Positions 1 to 11,079 of a stretch of 64,000 nucleotides of DNA are shown in pieces. Location of the stretch: positions 2,542,001-2,606,000 of the forward strand of contig CANTUR010000126.1 of NCBI GenBank assembly GCA_947683625.1, in the 5' to 3' direction. The notes below the pieces were generated by a model that was given only the letters and a program-made list of their open reading frames with translations, was not told where the DNA came from and searched no databases. A program made the translations under genes and the position numbers. Numbering within the stretch: position 1 is the stretch's first letter; every line of letters begins with the position of its first letter. This DNA comes from Mallotus nudiflorus. Taxonomy: Eukaryota; Streptophyta; Magnoliopsida; Malpighiales; Euphorbiaceae.

Positions 1-745
1 TTTAGATTTCCAAGATCTTTAAGTCGAAATTGACTATGCAAAAAATGCTTAAGAGAGTCAATAGCCTTTAGATCATTTCCCGTAATCAAAATATCATCAA
101 CATATATCAAAAGCGCAGTAAATGAATTTCCATGTTTTCTAGTGAATAGAGAGTAATCAGCTTTAGACTGAACATACCCTGCAGATTGAATAGCATTAGA
201 GAACTTTGCAAACCACTGTCATGATGCTTGTTTCAAACCGTATAAAGACTTATGGAGACGGCAGAAGAGATGTTCCTCCCCCTGTCGCCGAAGACCCAGT
301 GGAGGAGACATATAGATTTCTTCAGATAAATCTCCATGAAGAAAAGCATTGTTGACATCTAATTGATGCAGAGTCCAGCCTCTAGCTGCTGCTAAAGCTA
401 ATAAACACCGAACAGTGATAATTTTAGCAGTAGGAGAAAAAGTTTCATAATAATCAACTCCTTCAAGCTGTGTGAAGCCCTTAGCAACTAAGCGGGCTTT
501 ATATCTCTCGATGGAACCGTTGGCTTTATGCTTCAACTTATAAACCCAGCGGCAATCAATAGGAATTTTACCAGCGGGAAGGGAGGTCAATGTCCAAGTG
601 CTATTCTTCGTAAGAGCCTGTAACTCAGAGTTCATGGCGGCCTTCCATTCAGGATGTAAAATAGCCTCAGAGTAAGAGCGAGGTTCAGAGACCTGGGCAA
701 GCTGAGCCAAAAAAGCCCGATGGTGAGAGGAGTACAGATGGTAGG
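1..745 (-). pseudogene. Copia reverse transcriptase relic (RVT_2), truncated by window edge
   Basis: The frame ending at 219 carries Copia RT hallmarks: a KWVYK-like block (CRWVYKLK), [21 protein letters not shown] and SLYGLKQAS. It then stops at TGA (219-221), where relatives have arginine; CGA to TGA is the simplest explanation. Below the stop the same frame stays open to base 1 and contains the catalytic YVDD motif near 90-105. The upstream join is also broken: the integrase reading frame and this one are different frames around 700-745. Residues after YVDD lie outside the window. Confidence 0.9.
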
Positions 746-2670
746 AGAGATATTCACCAAAGGATACCGAGTGCCTTTAACCAGACCGAGCAGCAAGGAA
801 GACGATGGATCAGAGCAAACTTGATGACAATGATAATCATTATAATGAACTGGGCGAATGGACTGACGGCTAGTGCGACAGAGAATAGGTGGAGCAAGGT
901 TTGTAGGAGAAGGAATGGGAGGGATGACGGAATCGATAGGAGAAGGAGAGGACAAAGGAGCGGGTGGAAAAGGAGAAGGGGGCAAATCAGGTGGTGAATG
1001 GGATGGAGAAGGGACAGTCGGAGGAGAAGGAGTGGTGGGAGAAGGACAGTGAGAATAGGTGCAAATGATGGGTGGGGGAGGCTGTGAAGGAAGAGAAGAA
1101 GAGGGGTGGTCGCCTGATTGAGAAAAAGAAGGAGAAGATATGGGAGACTCCAAAGAGAAATCGACAAGGGAGAGACATGGAATCGGGCCTGATGGTGGTC
1201 CAATGGGTCCAGAAGGTGGGCTTAATAAGGGACTAGAAGACTTGGAGGCATAAGGAAAAGAATCCTCATGAAACTTGACATCTCGACTGGTAAAATTTTT
1301 GCGTATGGATAAGTCATATAATTTGTAAGCTTTTTGGCCAATTGGGTAACCAACAAAAATTGATGGAATAGCCCGAGAGTCAAATTTGTGAGTGGGATGA
1401 ACATTGGTAGCATAAGCTAAACACCCAAAAACACGAAGGTGGGAAAAAGATGGAGGTTTGGAATAGAGAAGTTTAAATGGGGATTTGTAAGAAAGAGTTG
1501 GAGAAGGTAAGCGATTGATGAGATGAACGGCTATAAGAACACATTCCCCCCAAAAGTGAGGAGGAAGATGGGCTTGGAATTTGAGAGCACGGGCTACTTG
1601 AAGAATATGGCGATTCTTACGTTCCATAACCCATTTTGTTGGGGTGTGTAAACACAAAAATGCTGAAAAATGACACCATTATTTAAAAAAAATGAGCGGA
1701 GGGATACAAACTCACTACCATTGTCACTCCGAAAAGTTTTAATACGAGAGTCAAATTGAGTGAGAGCATAGTTAAAAAAATGTTTTAAGATTGATTGTGC
1801 TTCATTCTTTTGGTGCATCAAAAAAATCCAAGTGAAACGACTATAATCATCAACAATGGTCAGAAAATAATGAGCTCTAGAAATAGAAGAGTGACAATAT
1901 CGTCCCCATATATCACAATGAATAAGTTCAAAAGGTCTAATAGAAGAAATTGTACTAGAGCTGAAAGGTAATCTACTTTGCTTTGCCAATGGACATATAT
2001 GACAAGCATTATTAGACTGAATGGAAAATTTCAAGAAATATTTTGCTATAAAATTTAAACAAGATGATGACACATGACCAACACGATTGTGCCAAAGGTT
2101 GGAAGTGCTATGAATGTGATTACAAGTAGATGGTGTAATGGACGGATAATGGTTGTTAAATGGTTTATTTATCGCCAATGCCGTCAAATAGTACAGTCCA
2201 TTATGTTGTTTACCTAAACCAATCATCTTCCTCGTTGCAAGGTCCTGCAAGATACACCAATAAGGAAAAAAAGTTATTGAACAACTCAAGCCTCTTGTCA
2301 ATCGGCTTACTGACAGTAGGTCCACTTTGAATTTTGGCATAGATAACACATTATGCAAATAAAATATGTGATTGAGAGGGTAAGACCCTTTAGCAGCAAT
2401 GGTAACCTTGTCCCCATTAGGCAATAAAACAGATGGTGAAAAGAAATTTTTAGTGGGATTCAACAAGGCAGATGAAGTAATGTGATCGGTTGCTCCACTG
2501 TCAATGATCCAATTACCAGAAATTACTTTGGACAGACCTGGTTTTGTTGCTACATGTGCATGAGGACCGGTACTTTGATTGGACTTCTGAATTTTATCAT
2601 TGAGGAGAGCCATGAACTGGTTGAACTGAGTTTCAGACAAAGTGATGTTGGTCATACCTGCTTCATTCAT
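746..2670 (-). pseudogene. Copia protease-integrase relic with a frameshift
   Basis: The 2670-1594 frame holds the protease motif DSGATDHI, a GAG-pre-integrase block (LWHNRVGH, then a CHIC zinc-binding pair) and the integrase core with catalytic aspartates in HCDIWG and RSDNGSEF. It reaches TPQQNG and then leaves frame. The expected catalytic glutamate follows in another frame as MERKNRHIL (1657-632), so one frameshift lies near 1640. After integrase comes a typical Copia linker (RVFGCLAYA, FVGYP) and then a long proline/serine-rich tract. The protein would be non-functional as encoded. Confidence 0.9.
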
Positions 2671-2789
2671 TATCTCAGAGGCTTGATTGGCAGAAGGAAA
2701 CCTTGCTCTGTTTTGTTGGTTTCCTATATTCAGACTGGAATTTCGTTTTGCTTTTGGATGACCAGGCGGATAGCCAATAATTTCAAAAC

Positions 2790-3722
2790 AATTCTGAACC
2801 CAGTGTCCTAACTCTCCACAATGTGTACACTGCAGCCTTCCTCGACTTGTGCTTCGGCGTCAGTCCAGATCAAAAGGTCGATTTTGTTTGAGAAGAATGG
2901 TCTGGATGGGAGGTCTGCTGATAAAAGACTTTCATTTTTCCTCCTCTTTTTGAATGTAAATTAGGCCTGGTGTTGTGTCGCACCGCCATTGCTGCACTCG
3001 AGTTCCAGTCAATTGGAGAATGAGAAACACTGAGGAATCGTTGCTTTTCTTCTTGTGAAATTGCAGAATAGGCTTATCGAACTGTTGGTAGAGGATTCAT
3101 CAAAAGAATTTGTCCATGAATTGCACTATAAGTCTCATTTAATCCTATCAGGAACTGCATGAGTTTTTGTTGTTCTGATTCTGCGATTTCTGAATAGGAT
3201 GCCAACTCATCCCAAAAAATCTTAAGTTTAGTGTAATAAGTTAAGATGGATTGCTGCTCTTGTTTAAAGCAGGCTATTTCTCGTTGGATCTTAAAAATAC
3301 ATGGGGCATTGCCTTGAGAGAATCGCTCACGCAGGTCTTCCCATACCTCGCCAGTCGTAGGGTAGTAGATGATGTTGTCTGCAATTTCTGGGCTGACAGT
3401 ATTGACAATCCAAGAGTGCACCATGCCATTGCATCATGACCAAGTTGCATAACCTTCTGGACTTGTTTCCTTTAATAGAGGTTTGATGGAGCCGTTAACA
3501 AAACCAAGTTTATTTTTAGAGTTCAGTGCCAAGGTCATTGCCCTTTTCCATCCGGAATAATTATCCCCATTTAAGGGTTTAGAAATAAGAATCAAACCTA
3601 GGTGATCTGAATGATGAGTGAAATAAGGATTGGAGACATCTGATAGAGATTTGGATTGTTCGAGACTGGCATTTGATTTGCTGGATTATTTTATCAATGA
3701 TGGGACACCGTCTTCATCCATA
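2790..3722 (-). pseudogene. Copia gag relic (UBN2/gag type) with CCHC zinc knuckle
   Basis: Translation from an ATG near 3722 gives a Copia gag with a NYSGWKRAM-like block, then VWEDLRERFSQ (around 3340) and LMQFLIGLNETY (around 3150). A CX2CX4HX4C knuckle (CTHCGELGHWVQNC, about 2780-2830) is followed by YPPGHP, typical of this gag family. There are in-frame stops near 3700, 3434 and 3075, and a further break before the knuckle. The stop at 3434 (TGA) also fits CGA decay. Confidence 0.85.
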
Positions 3723-3785
3723 ACGATAATCAACAAGTGATGTACGAGACTTATGAATATAATGCAGAGTCAAGATCTAGACCAA

Positions 3786-3797
3786 GCTTTAATACCA
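3786..3797 (-). other. Primer-binding site (initiator tRNA-Met type)
   Basis: Minus-strand TGGTATTAAAGC abuts the LTR end and differs by two bases from the usual TGGTATCAGAGC complementary to the 3' end of initiator tRNA-Met. Confidence 0.75.
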
Positions 3798-4020
3798 TGT
3801 AAACACAGGGAATTGATATGCCTGAATAGAATAATTTATTAACAAGGGAATGTCCCTATATATATACATGAGCAGCTATAAGAGACTTCCTATATGTTCC
3901 TAATATGTTCCTACAAATCAGGAACTGATTAGTTTCCAAAATATACAAAAGGAAAGTTATAGATATACAAATCAATCTATTTACAAATATAGAAGATATG
4001 ACAGATTTATTTTCCTAACA
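3798..4020 (-). repeat. 5' LTR of the partial Copia element
   Basis: The 223-bp segment starts TG and ends CA on both strands, as LTRs do. On the minus strand it begins TGTTAGGAAAATAA and ends CTGTGTTTACA, followed directly by a tRNA-Met-type primer-binding site. A TATA-like TGTATATATATAGGG lies near 3852-3870 on the minus strand. The partner LTR is outside the window. Confidence 0.85.
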
Positions 4021-4146
4021 ATTAATTCTTTGAATGACCTTTTTGAAGTTTTGCTTTGCGTTTTAGGCCATGCCCATAATTACCGTATTTTGCTTAAAAT
4101 GAACAACATCATATGCCATTGAAAACTGAAGACTTTGTTGTCCAAG

Positions 4147-6144
4147 TGTAAGCACCCAATTTTGGGATGCAATTGTGTACAATTACGACGTAAGACCCTA
4201 TGATGAAATTCATTCAAAAATTGAACTTGGTTGTCGATTTTCTGGACTTTAAGGACTAAATTGTAATATTTTTTTAGAGTTTGATTGCAAAAATTAGGAT
4301 CGGCATTGCATAATGCTGACACGTTAAAATCCAATTTTTTAAATTTTTTTGCGTATTTTTATCGATTTTTCAGTGTTTTGATTGGTTGAAAATTTAATTT
4401 AATTATTATTATTATCTGATGAAAATTTTGACACATTCAAAAGTACGTAAATAAGTTTCAAAAATCAAATCTTATCAGGACGCTATATGATCAGATAGGT
4501 TTGTTCCTCCTCTGGAGGAAGTTCAGTACGCGCAGACGCTGCATTTAAAAGCAGAGTCTGCATGCGTGCGTAGGGGTTTTTTTTTTTCTTCTTTGATACA
4601 GAAACTTGACTGTGCAAAAAACCTAAAAAAACTGAGACATCACTGAGAACGCTAGGGCACTAGAAAACTTCAATTTTATCAAAACTCTTTTCTATATAAT
4701 TCTTTCAACCAGAATGGTCCAACACTATTTTTTAAGCTTGAGTCCAGAATCGGCAACAGTTTCAACGATGAAAATCCTAGTCTGAGGGGCCAAAGCATAT
4801 GCACAACATTTTTTCTTTCTTCTCTTCTCTTTTTGTAAACCTTTTTTTATTTTTTATTTCGTTATTATTTTCTTATAGTCTAATTTTTTGTATGTTTTTT
4901 TTTATGCTCGATTGTGGATTGAGGAGGAAACAGTCTAAAATCCAAGAATTGAACAGAAGATCCATGGAATGTCATAGATGAACCTGTATTATTTTTTGAA
5001 TAATTCTTAGGATTTTTTTTATTTTTCCATTTTTGGTGTTCTGTGTAGTTATTTTAATTTTTGGGTGTATAATCATTTAATTTTAATTTTGCACGTAGTT
5101 TGTAATAGCCCTAGTAGTGGGTGGGAATAGTGAAAAATTTAATTTTTTGTACTTTAAAATTAATTAGTAATTAGGTTCAATTGGGTAAAAAAATCAATTA
5201 AAATCAATGGTGGCAGTAGCTTAAATTAGGGTTTGCATGTAATTAATTTAGGGTTTTTTTAGGAAAACACTGTAATATTTATTTGATCCATTTTTTGTGT
5301 TTTATTTATTTTGGGTTTGTTTTTTTTTTTTTATGTTTTTATCCTTTTGGGCCCTAAGCCCACGTTTATGTCTAACCCACTTAATAAATAGGCTTAAAAA
5401 ATGATTTAGGTTTTTAAATAATTAAAATCAACTTAAGCCCATTAGGTTAATTAGATTTTTAGGCCCACTTAGTTAATTAAAACTTGTTTAGACTTAGCTC
5501 AACCCACTTAATTTCATTTCTTTTAAAATAAATAGACCTAGGCCCATATGTCACTTAAAATAAAACTAATTTAGACTTAGGCCTACTAATTTAATTTTCT
5601 TTTAAAATTAAATAGACTTAAGCTCATTTCTTAGACAAACTAAAATAAATAGATCTAGGTTTACTAATTAATAAAAATGTAGGTCCACCTATAGTCCATT
5701 TCTCATTTGTAAATAATATGTAGACTTAGCTAACTTATAAAATAAAATTAACATAGTTTAGACATAGGGACATTGCCTTTTATGCATTTTTACTTGTAAT
5801 TTTATTAACTTGTTGCCTTTTGGGTTAGATGGATGTTAATTAGGGTTTAATAAAATTGCATGTAATTAGAGGATGAAATAATCATTTATAAAATTATTCT
5901 AAGAGAATATGAGACTAAGAGAAGTTAGTATTCTGCATCCAGAATCTCCTGGTTAGGTGCTAGCTTTCTTTTAGAGAATCGTATACCATCTTTTTAATTT
6001 GTCCCAATTATTACCTTGGGTGACGACTCCTCATCTCCACACCATGTCTTTATGATAGTGGTTAGTGTGTTCCTTAAGGCCCTGAGCCTAAATAGTGTCG
6101 TGGTTGCCAAAATCTTGGACGTGCACTAAACTCCGCCGTCTACA
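4147..6144 (+). mobile_element. Solo LTR of a Tat-like gypsy element, 1998 bp
   Basis: The segment starts TGTAAGCACCCAATTTTGGG and ends ACTCCGCCGTCTACA. It is flanked on both sides by a perfect 5-bp duplication, CCAAG (4142-4146 and 6145-6149). Its 3' end resembles the 3' end of the Tat LTR at 33692-34997 (shared ACTCCGCCG.CTACA and GTGC.GT/TGGT..GCCAAA blocks), but the body is largely different, so it is a relative and not a copy. No internal region follows, so it is a solo LTR, normally the product of LTR-LTR recombination. Short open frames inside it look non-coding. Confidence 0.85.
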
Positions 6145-6149
6145 CCAAG

Positions 6150-8961
6150 CCATATAGAAGCTCCTTCGTGAACCACTATTTCAGTGAGACTTTTCTTCAT
6201 GTTTCAGAATGTTATGGTCAAGGACTTAAAAAAATAGTCGAGCTCGTCTCTCTTATTTTTTTCATTATGTGAAGAACTTAGTGCAATACTCAAATTATTA
6301 TATGATGTCTTCTATATGAAGAGTGCGTCTTTTTGCTATAAGGCTGTAGAGATCAGTAGACAACTTGAAAACTTCTATAAATATAAAATCTAGCCCATTA
6401 CTCAAGTGGATATAATTACTCAACTTTGGCTTCTCCAAAATTACTCAGCCGTAAGAAATTTAGTCGATTTCCTTAAGCTTGGCTTCTATCATCCTTTTTT
6501 TTTAACTATGCATGACCATAATTTGTTGTCTCAAAGCATGCCTATAAGGATTCATCATTCAAACGAATTACTTCTTTTTTTTTTTATAAATATCAAAATA
6601 AGCTTTATGCCTTATTCCATCTTCTATTAGTTGCCATGATTTTTCTTTTACATGATAGAGTCGACTTTTTGTACGTTAGAGCCAACAGTAGCAAGGTTCC
6701 CAACAAGTAATAAAAAATAGTTCAAAATATAGTTCAGAATTTAATTCGGTTGTGCCTAGCTCTTAATTATTTTATTTTAAAACAAATAAAATGAGCTAGA
6801 TTTTCCCTATAAATGACACCACTTGATAAGTCCAAATTGATATTTTGCTTGTGGAACCTACATTGACGAGAATAACGGGTAAGGGGATGAGGTTTCTCCC
6901 ATAAACACTCTGAAGCTTAAGTCAGTAATGATATGAAGAAAAATATAATAAAGCGAATAGATATAATAGAATAGAGTAGAGAATAAAGAGTGATTATTTG
7001 TATTATGAGGTGATTGAGTGATGGAATGATGTCTATAAGAATGTGAGAGAATGAATGACATGAGATGTATTTATAGGAGAAGGTATTGCTCAAAACTTTT
7101 AGGAATATGATTACTTAGTCTTGTAGGATTGTCTTATTCATGAGAGAAGTAGACTTTTTTTGCAGAGTAATCTTCCTAATTGAAATAGACTTCCTCATTA
7201 AGCTTTCTTCTTATTCAAGTAATCCTCATTTTTAGGGAAATAAAAGCCTTATTAGAATATGGTACTGATATGAGATATTAATAAAATTGCAAAAAAGTCA
7301 AAATTTATGCATTTTTTTGCAAATAATCAAAACAATGCAGTATGACGTGGTACCTACATGGAACAACTCAGAAGGTGGTTACATTAGCAACATTTCACGG
7401 GATTTTTAGCCAGTGCATGAAATTGCAAAAATAGAAAAGTTTATGAAAAAAATTACCAAAATTAAAAGTATATGATTAAATTGCAAAAAGTGCTAGAATA
7501 TATGCATTTTTTTTTATAAATAACCCTAAAAGTAATATATTGAATGAAGAGATGAGACATAGATAAAAAAAAAAGTGCCTCTTCAATATAGTAAAAAAAT
7601 ATATATATATTCTTATTGTAATAGGAAAAGTGAGAATCAAGGTTCAAAGTAAAGAAACAAGAGCAAAAGAAAGTCAAATAAATATGCTATTAAAACAATC
7701 ATAAATTTTTATTTTTGTCATTAAAACAAATTTAAACCATATTAATTTAAAATTATACTATTTCAATAGAAATATGTGATCAATATTGTATTAAGTAAAA
7801 TTTAACACATTGATTTGAACTCAATTTTACTAATTACTATTGTGCTAATATGACTTATATAATTAGTATTTCATTGATTATAATTTATCATATTGGTATA
7901 TACTCAATTTTGTAATCGGCATCAATTTGCTACTTATATTAATGAATAAAATTGGTCATTTTTAAAGATATATATCACTTGATTGTAAAATTTTTAAAAT
8001 TTAAGAAAAAAATTAAATAATTATCCAGTAGGTTTAAAATTTTTTAAAACTTTATAATTACATTATAATTTTTTTAAAAAAAATTATCAATTTTATCTAT
8101 TAATTAATCGTTAAAATTAGTTTTTTCAATTTATAGAACTTAATTGTATAAAAAAATTATATGACTTGATTGTACTCACTTTGAATTAATTTTACAAAGG
8201 AGAGGTTCTAATTTGTCTAAAACAAATATAAAAAAATTCAATGTAAATTAGGACAAAACATGAGAGTCCAATTTGTACCTTGGGCCTTTTGATGAGTTTC
8301 ATCCTTATAGCAGTTAATATTTTAAACATTTTTTCACTCTATTTTTGTATCTTATGTCTTCCATCTTTATGGGTCCATAAAAAAAAAAAAAAAACTCTAT
8401 TTACCCTCATTTTTTTTATATAAAAGATTTGGAGTTCAAGCCGGATGATCTTATAAAAAAAATAATCAAGCTTTCACAACACATATTTTTCCCATATACA
8501 TGTAATTTTTTTTTTTTACATACACAAGACTAAAATTTGAGGTGAGTGGACACACAAAAATTAAAAATCCTTCAAACAACTATATTTTCTCTATATATAA
8601 GATTTGAACTCGAAACCTTATTGAAAGGAATTCAAACTTCTTATCATTTTAAATTCTCATTGATTAAAAATAAAAATTACTTTATTATATCATTTTGAAA
8701 AGCTTGTAAAAACTATAAATTAATATTCAAAAAATTAAACAAATAAAAAAATTATTTGACAACAATTTCTTGAAATTTTTAAATTTGTAAAATAAAATTA
8801 TTTACTAACTAAACTATGCATCAACTAAAATTATATGTATATACATTATTTAGAACTAAATTCTTGAAATAATGTACGAAAATAAATAATTATTATTTAA
8901 AATAAATAAAATTTTCAAAATAGTGTAAAATATAAATTTTAAATGCTTATTATAGTTTGGA
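6150..8961. other. AT-rich intergenic spacer without recognisable genes
   Basis: No frame has a recognisable domain. At 6858-7080 there is a segment of the type seen in plant LTRs, but no boundaries could be fixed. Two direct copies of a roughly 50-bp AATTGCAAAAA...ATGCATTTTTTT block lie near 7277-7330 and 7470-7530, and several poly-A/T runs occur. The last 260 bp (about 8700-8961) match 54880-55150 and belong to the BOR duplication 3' flank. Confidence 0.6.
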
Positions 8962-9257
8962 TACTTTTAAACATAATCACCTAAAAATTCTTAACTTTTT
9001 TTTTTTTTTTATGAAAAGATAAATACATCAAAGTTTTTACAATATACTCTCTCATCTCTCACTTGCGCCTCAAATTTCTTGAGCATGTCACGTTTTCATG
9101 TCAATTTTGCTATATTATTCGCTTTAGAAAGCTCCTATCAATTTTATTGAAATTGGCCCCACTAATTCCACCAAATGTCTTTTTTTTTTTTTGTCTCTGA
9201 TCTTTCTAATATTTATATTTATAGCTGGGATTAGTATGGTTGTCTTGCGGAATATAT
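8962..9257 (+). repeat. Left copy of a ~300-bp direct repeat flanking the MULE
   Basis: From TACTTTTAAACATAATCACC to GTCTTGCGGAATATAT the sequence is repeated, with scattered substitutions, on the far side of the MULE (14859-15126, then 16271 to about 16320). This left copy ends exactly where the MULE TIR begins. Confidence 0.85.
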
Positions 9258-9520
9258 ACAATTTTCTACTCTGTAGTTTGAGGTTTTGACACAGATGGAA
9301 TGGTGGTATTTTTTATGACAGTTTACTATCTTGAGCCTCCATCTGTTAATAGAAAATAGAAAAATTCAATGACACCGTTACTCCTGCTAATTGGGCGTCC
9401 TAATGTGGCACCCACCTAATGGCTTTAAAAAAAAATTCAAAAAGTTTTGCTATGTACTCAAATAGGGATCATTATATAACCAAGTCCCTAAAACCCCAAA
9501 AATCCCTAAAATCAAATGTT
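9258..9520 (+). repeat. Left terminal inverted repeat of the MULE
   Basis: Begins ACAATTTTCTACTCTGTAG and pairs with the reverse complement of 14590-14849 over about 260 bp, with mismatches and small indels. The matched blocks include GTTTGAGGTTTTGA, the TGACACCGTTACTCCTGCT/TGATGCCATTACTCCTGCT pair and CACCTAATGG. Confidence 0.85.
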
Positions 9521-9569
9521 TTAACCAAACTAAAATCAAGAATTTGTGAATTGAAAAACAGATTTGAAG

Positions 9570-9975
9570 ATGAATTCACAAGCATCATAAGGAAGCAACC
9601 ATAGCAGAGAAGATAAGTGTCAATGTGGAATTCCTCTTGCAACAAGAACATCTAAGACACTACAAAATTGAGGGCAAATATTTCATGGCTGTGCAAGGTA
9701 CGATTCACCTAAAAAATACAAGTTCTTTGAGTAGGTCGATCCCCAACATATCCTAAAATCATCACACAATTAGTAAAGAAGTTCATTTATGCAAGGAAGA
9801 ACTTCTAGAATGTAAAGTGTGAGAAGTTAAAGTTCAAGTAGAAATGACGAGCTTGAAACAGCAAGTTGAACGCTTAGAAGGTGAAATAAAGAAAGTAAAT
9901 GAAAAAATTCATAGATTGCAATTGGAAATCCTAAAAAAGTGGAAGTCGCCAAGCGGATTAGGTCCTTGTGCCTAG
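9570..9975 (+). pseudogene. zf-GRF zinc-finger gene relic inside the MULE
   Basis: From ATG 9570 the frame reads MNSQAS, a stop, then GSNHSREDKCQCGIPLATRT and SKTLQN. It continues as FHGCARYDSPKKYKFFE followed by VDPQ. This is the GRF zinc-finger pattern: CxCG, a TS..T..N stretch, F.GC and FFEWxD, with a stop where tryptophan is expected. A frame change leads to a coiled-coil tail (about 9844-9975, SLKQQVERLEGEIKKVNEK), as in small plant GRF proteins. Three in-frame stops and one frameshift make it a pseudogene. It lies just inside the left TIR and points toward the transposase gene. Confidence 0.7.
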
Positions 9976-11079
9976 TTAAAGATATTTATTTTTAGGTTGA
10001 TAATTATATGGGTGTTTTTAATTTGTAGGAATGTGTATATAGGTAATGCAAGCACATCTCATGGAACCCTATATTTACCATGAGAATAAAAGTAATATGT
10101 TGTTTAGTTTTGTATAGTGGAGTTCAATTGCAAGTGTTATAAACTAAATGTGAAATTCCATATTAGGTATTTTTTGTAAAATAATTACTAACTGTTAAAA
10201 TGCATATGTGTTTGTTGAAATGTCCAAGTGAGGATGTTTAATATAATTGATTTAGCTTATACTAAAGCTTAACAAATACCTATTTGAAAGTTGCATAAAC
10301 TTTGATCTAAAATCAATTTTTCATCAGTAGGCAAAAATCACAAAATTTTTATCAACACATGTTAAAAACATTTTCAAAAAAAAGCCAACTAACTATAAAC
10401 AGTTAAAAGTAATTTCATATCAAAATATGTATATATAGTGCATTTAACCACCAAAAGCACTGATTATCATAACTAAGTTTAGGGTTATAACAACCCAGTT
10501 AACCAAAAAATTATGTCTAAATTCTGCCATATCAACACAAACAACACTTATCACCATAACCAAGTTTGTGTAAAACACCTTGGTTAATAAAAAAAAATAT
10601 TTGTTACAACCATTAATATCAACTAAATTTCAATGGTGTAGTTGTCATGTGTGTTAAAAACCCTTTTTCAAATTTATTCCTCTAGATGCTTAATTGTTTG
10701 GAACAACATTTATAGTACTTCTAGCAGTTCTATTAACTTTTGGTATCTATTAACTTATGAGAGTATTTTTAAAGTAAATTTCTTGCCAAAATCAATGCCT
10801 ACATGAATAAAGATGAAGTTGGTTGGAGAGAAGTCATTATTGTGTGCTGAACGTGTGCATCAGCATGTGATGTTGGTTGTGAACTTGATGGCCCGTCATT
10901 ATGGCTAGTAGATGGCACCCTTTTTTTTCGTGCTCTTGTTTTACCAGAATCCCAATTAAAATAAAAAATTATAAAATCAACTTTCCACAAACGTATTTTT
11001 AATTATTGTAAATAAAAGTTATAGAAATTTATTACCATGCTTTGCTTTTGTTTCTTTAATCGCATTCTCTTTTGCTAGG

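Larger units (their letters stand above)
1..4020 (-). mobile_element. Copia LTR retrotransposon, 5' part only, decayed
   Basis: Reading the minus strand from 4020 downward gives 5' LTR, primer-binding site, gag, zinc knuckle, protease, integrase and the start of reverse transcriptase. That integrase-before-RT order defines Ty1/Copia. The element leaves the window at base 1, so RNase H and the 3' LTR are not visible. In-frame stops in gag and RT and frame changes in integrase and before RT show it cannot encode its own proteins. A target-site duplication cannot be tested because the other end is missing. Confidence 0.93.

Noticed and set aside
754..1203. Leucine/proline-rich 149-codon minus-strand frame.
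   Set aside because: An alternative frame of the low-complexity Copia linker, with no conserved motif.
4080..4334. 84-codon minus-strand frame as a gene.
   Set aside because: It crosses the solo LTR boundary at 4147, so it did not exist before the insertion. A short open frame across the rejoined flanks had no recognisable domain.
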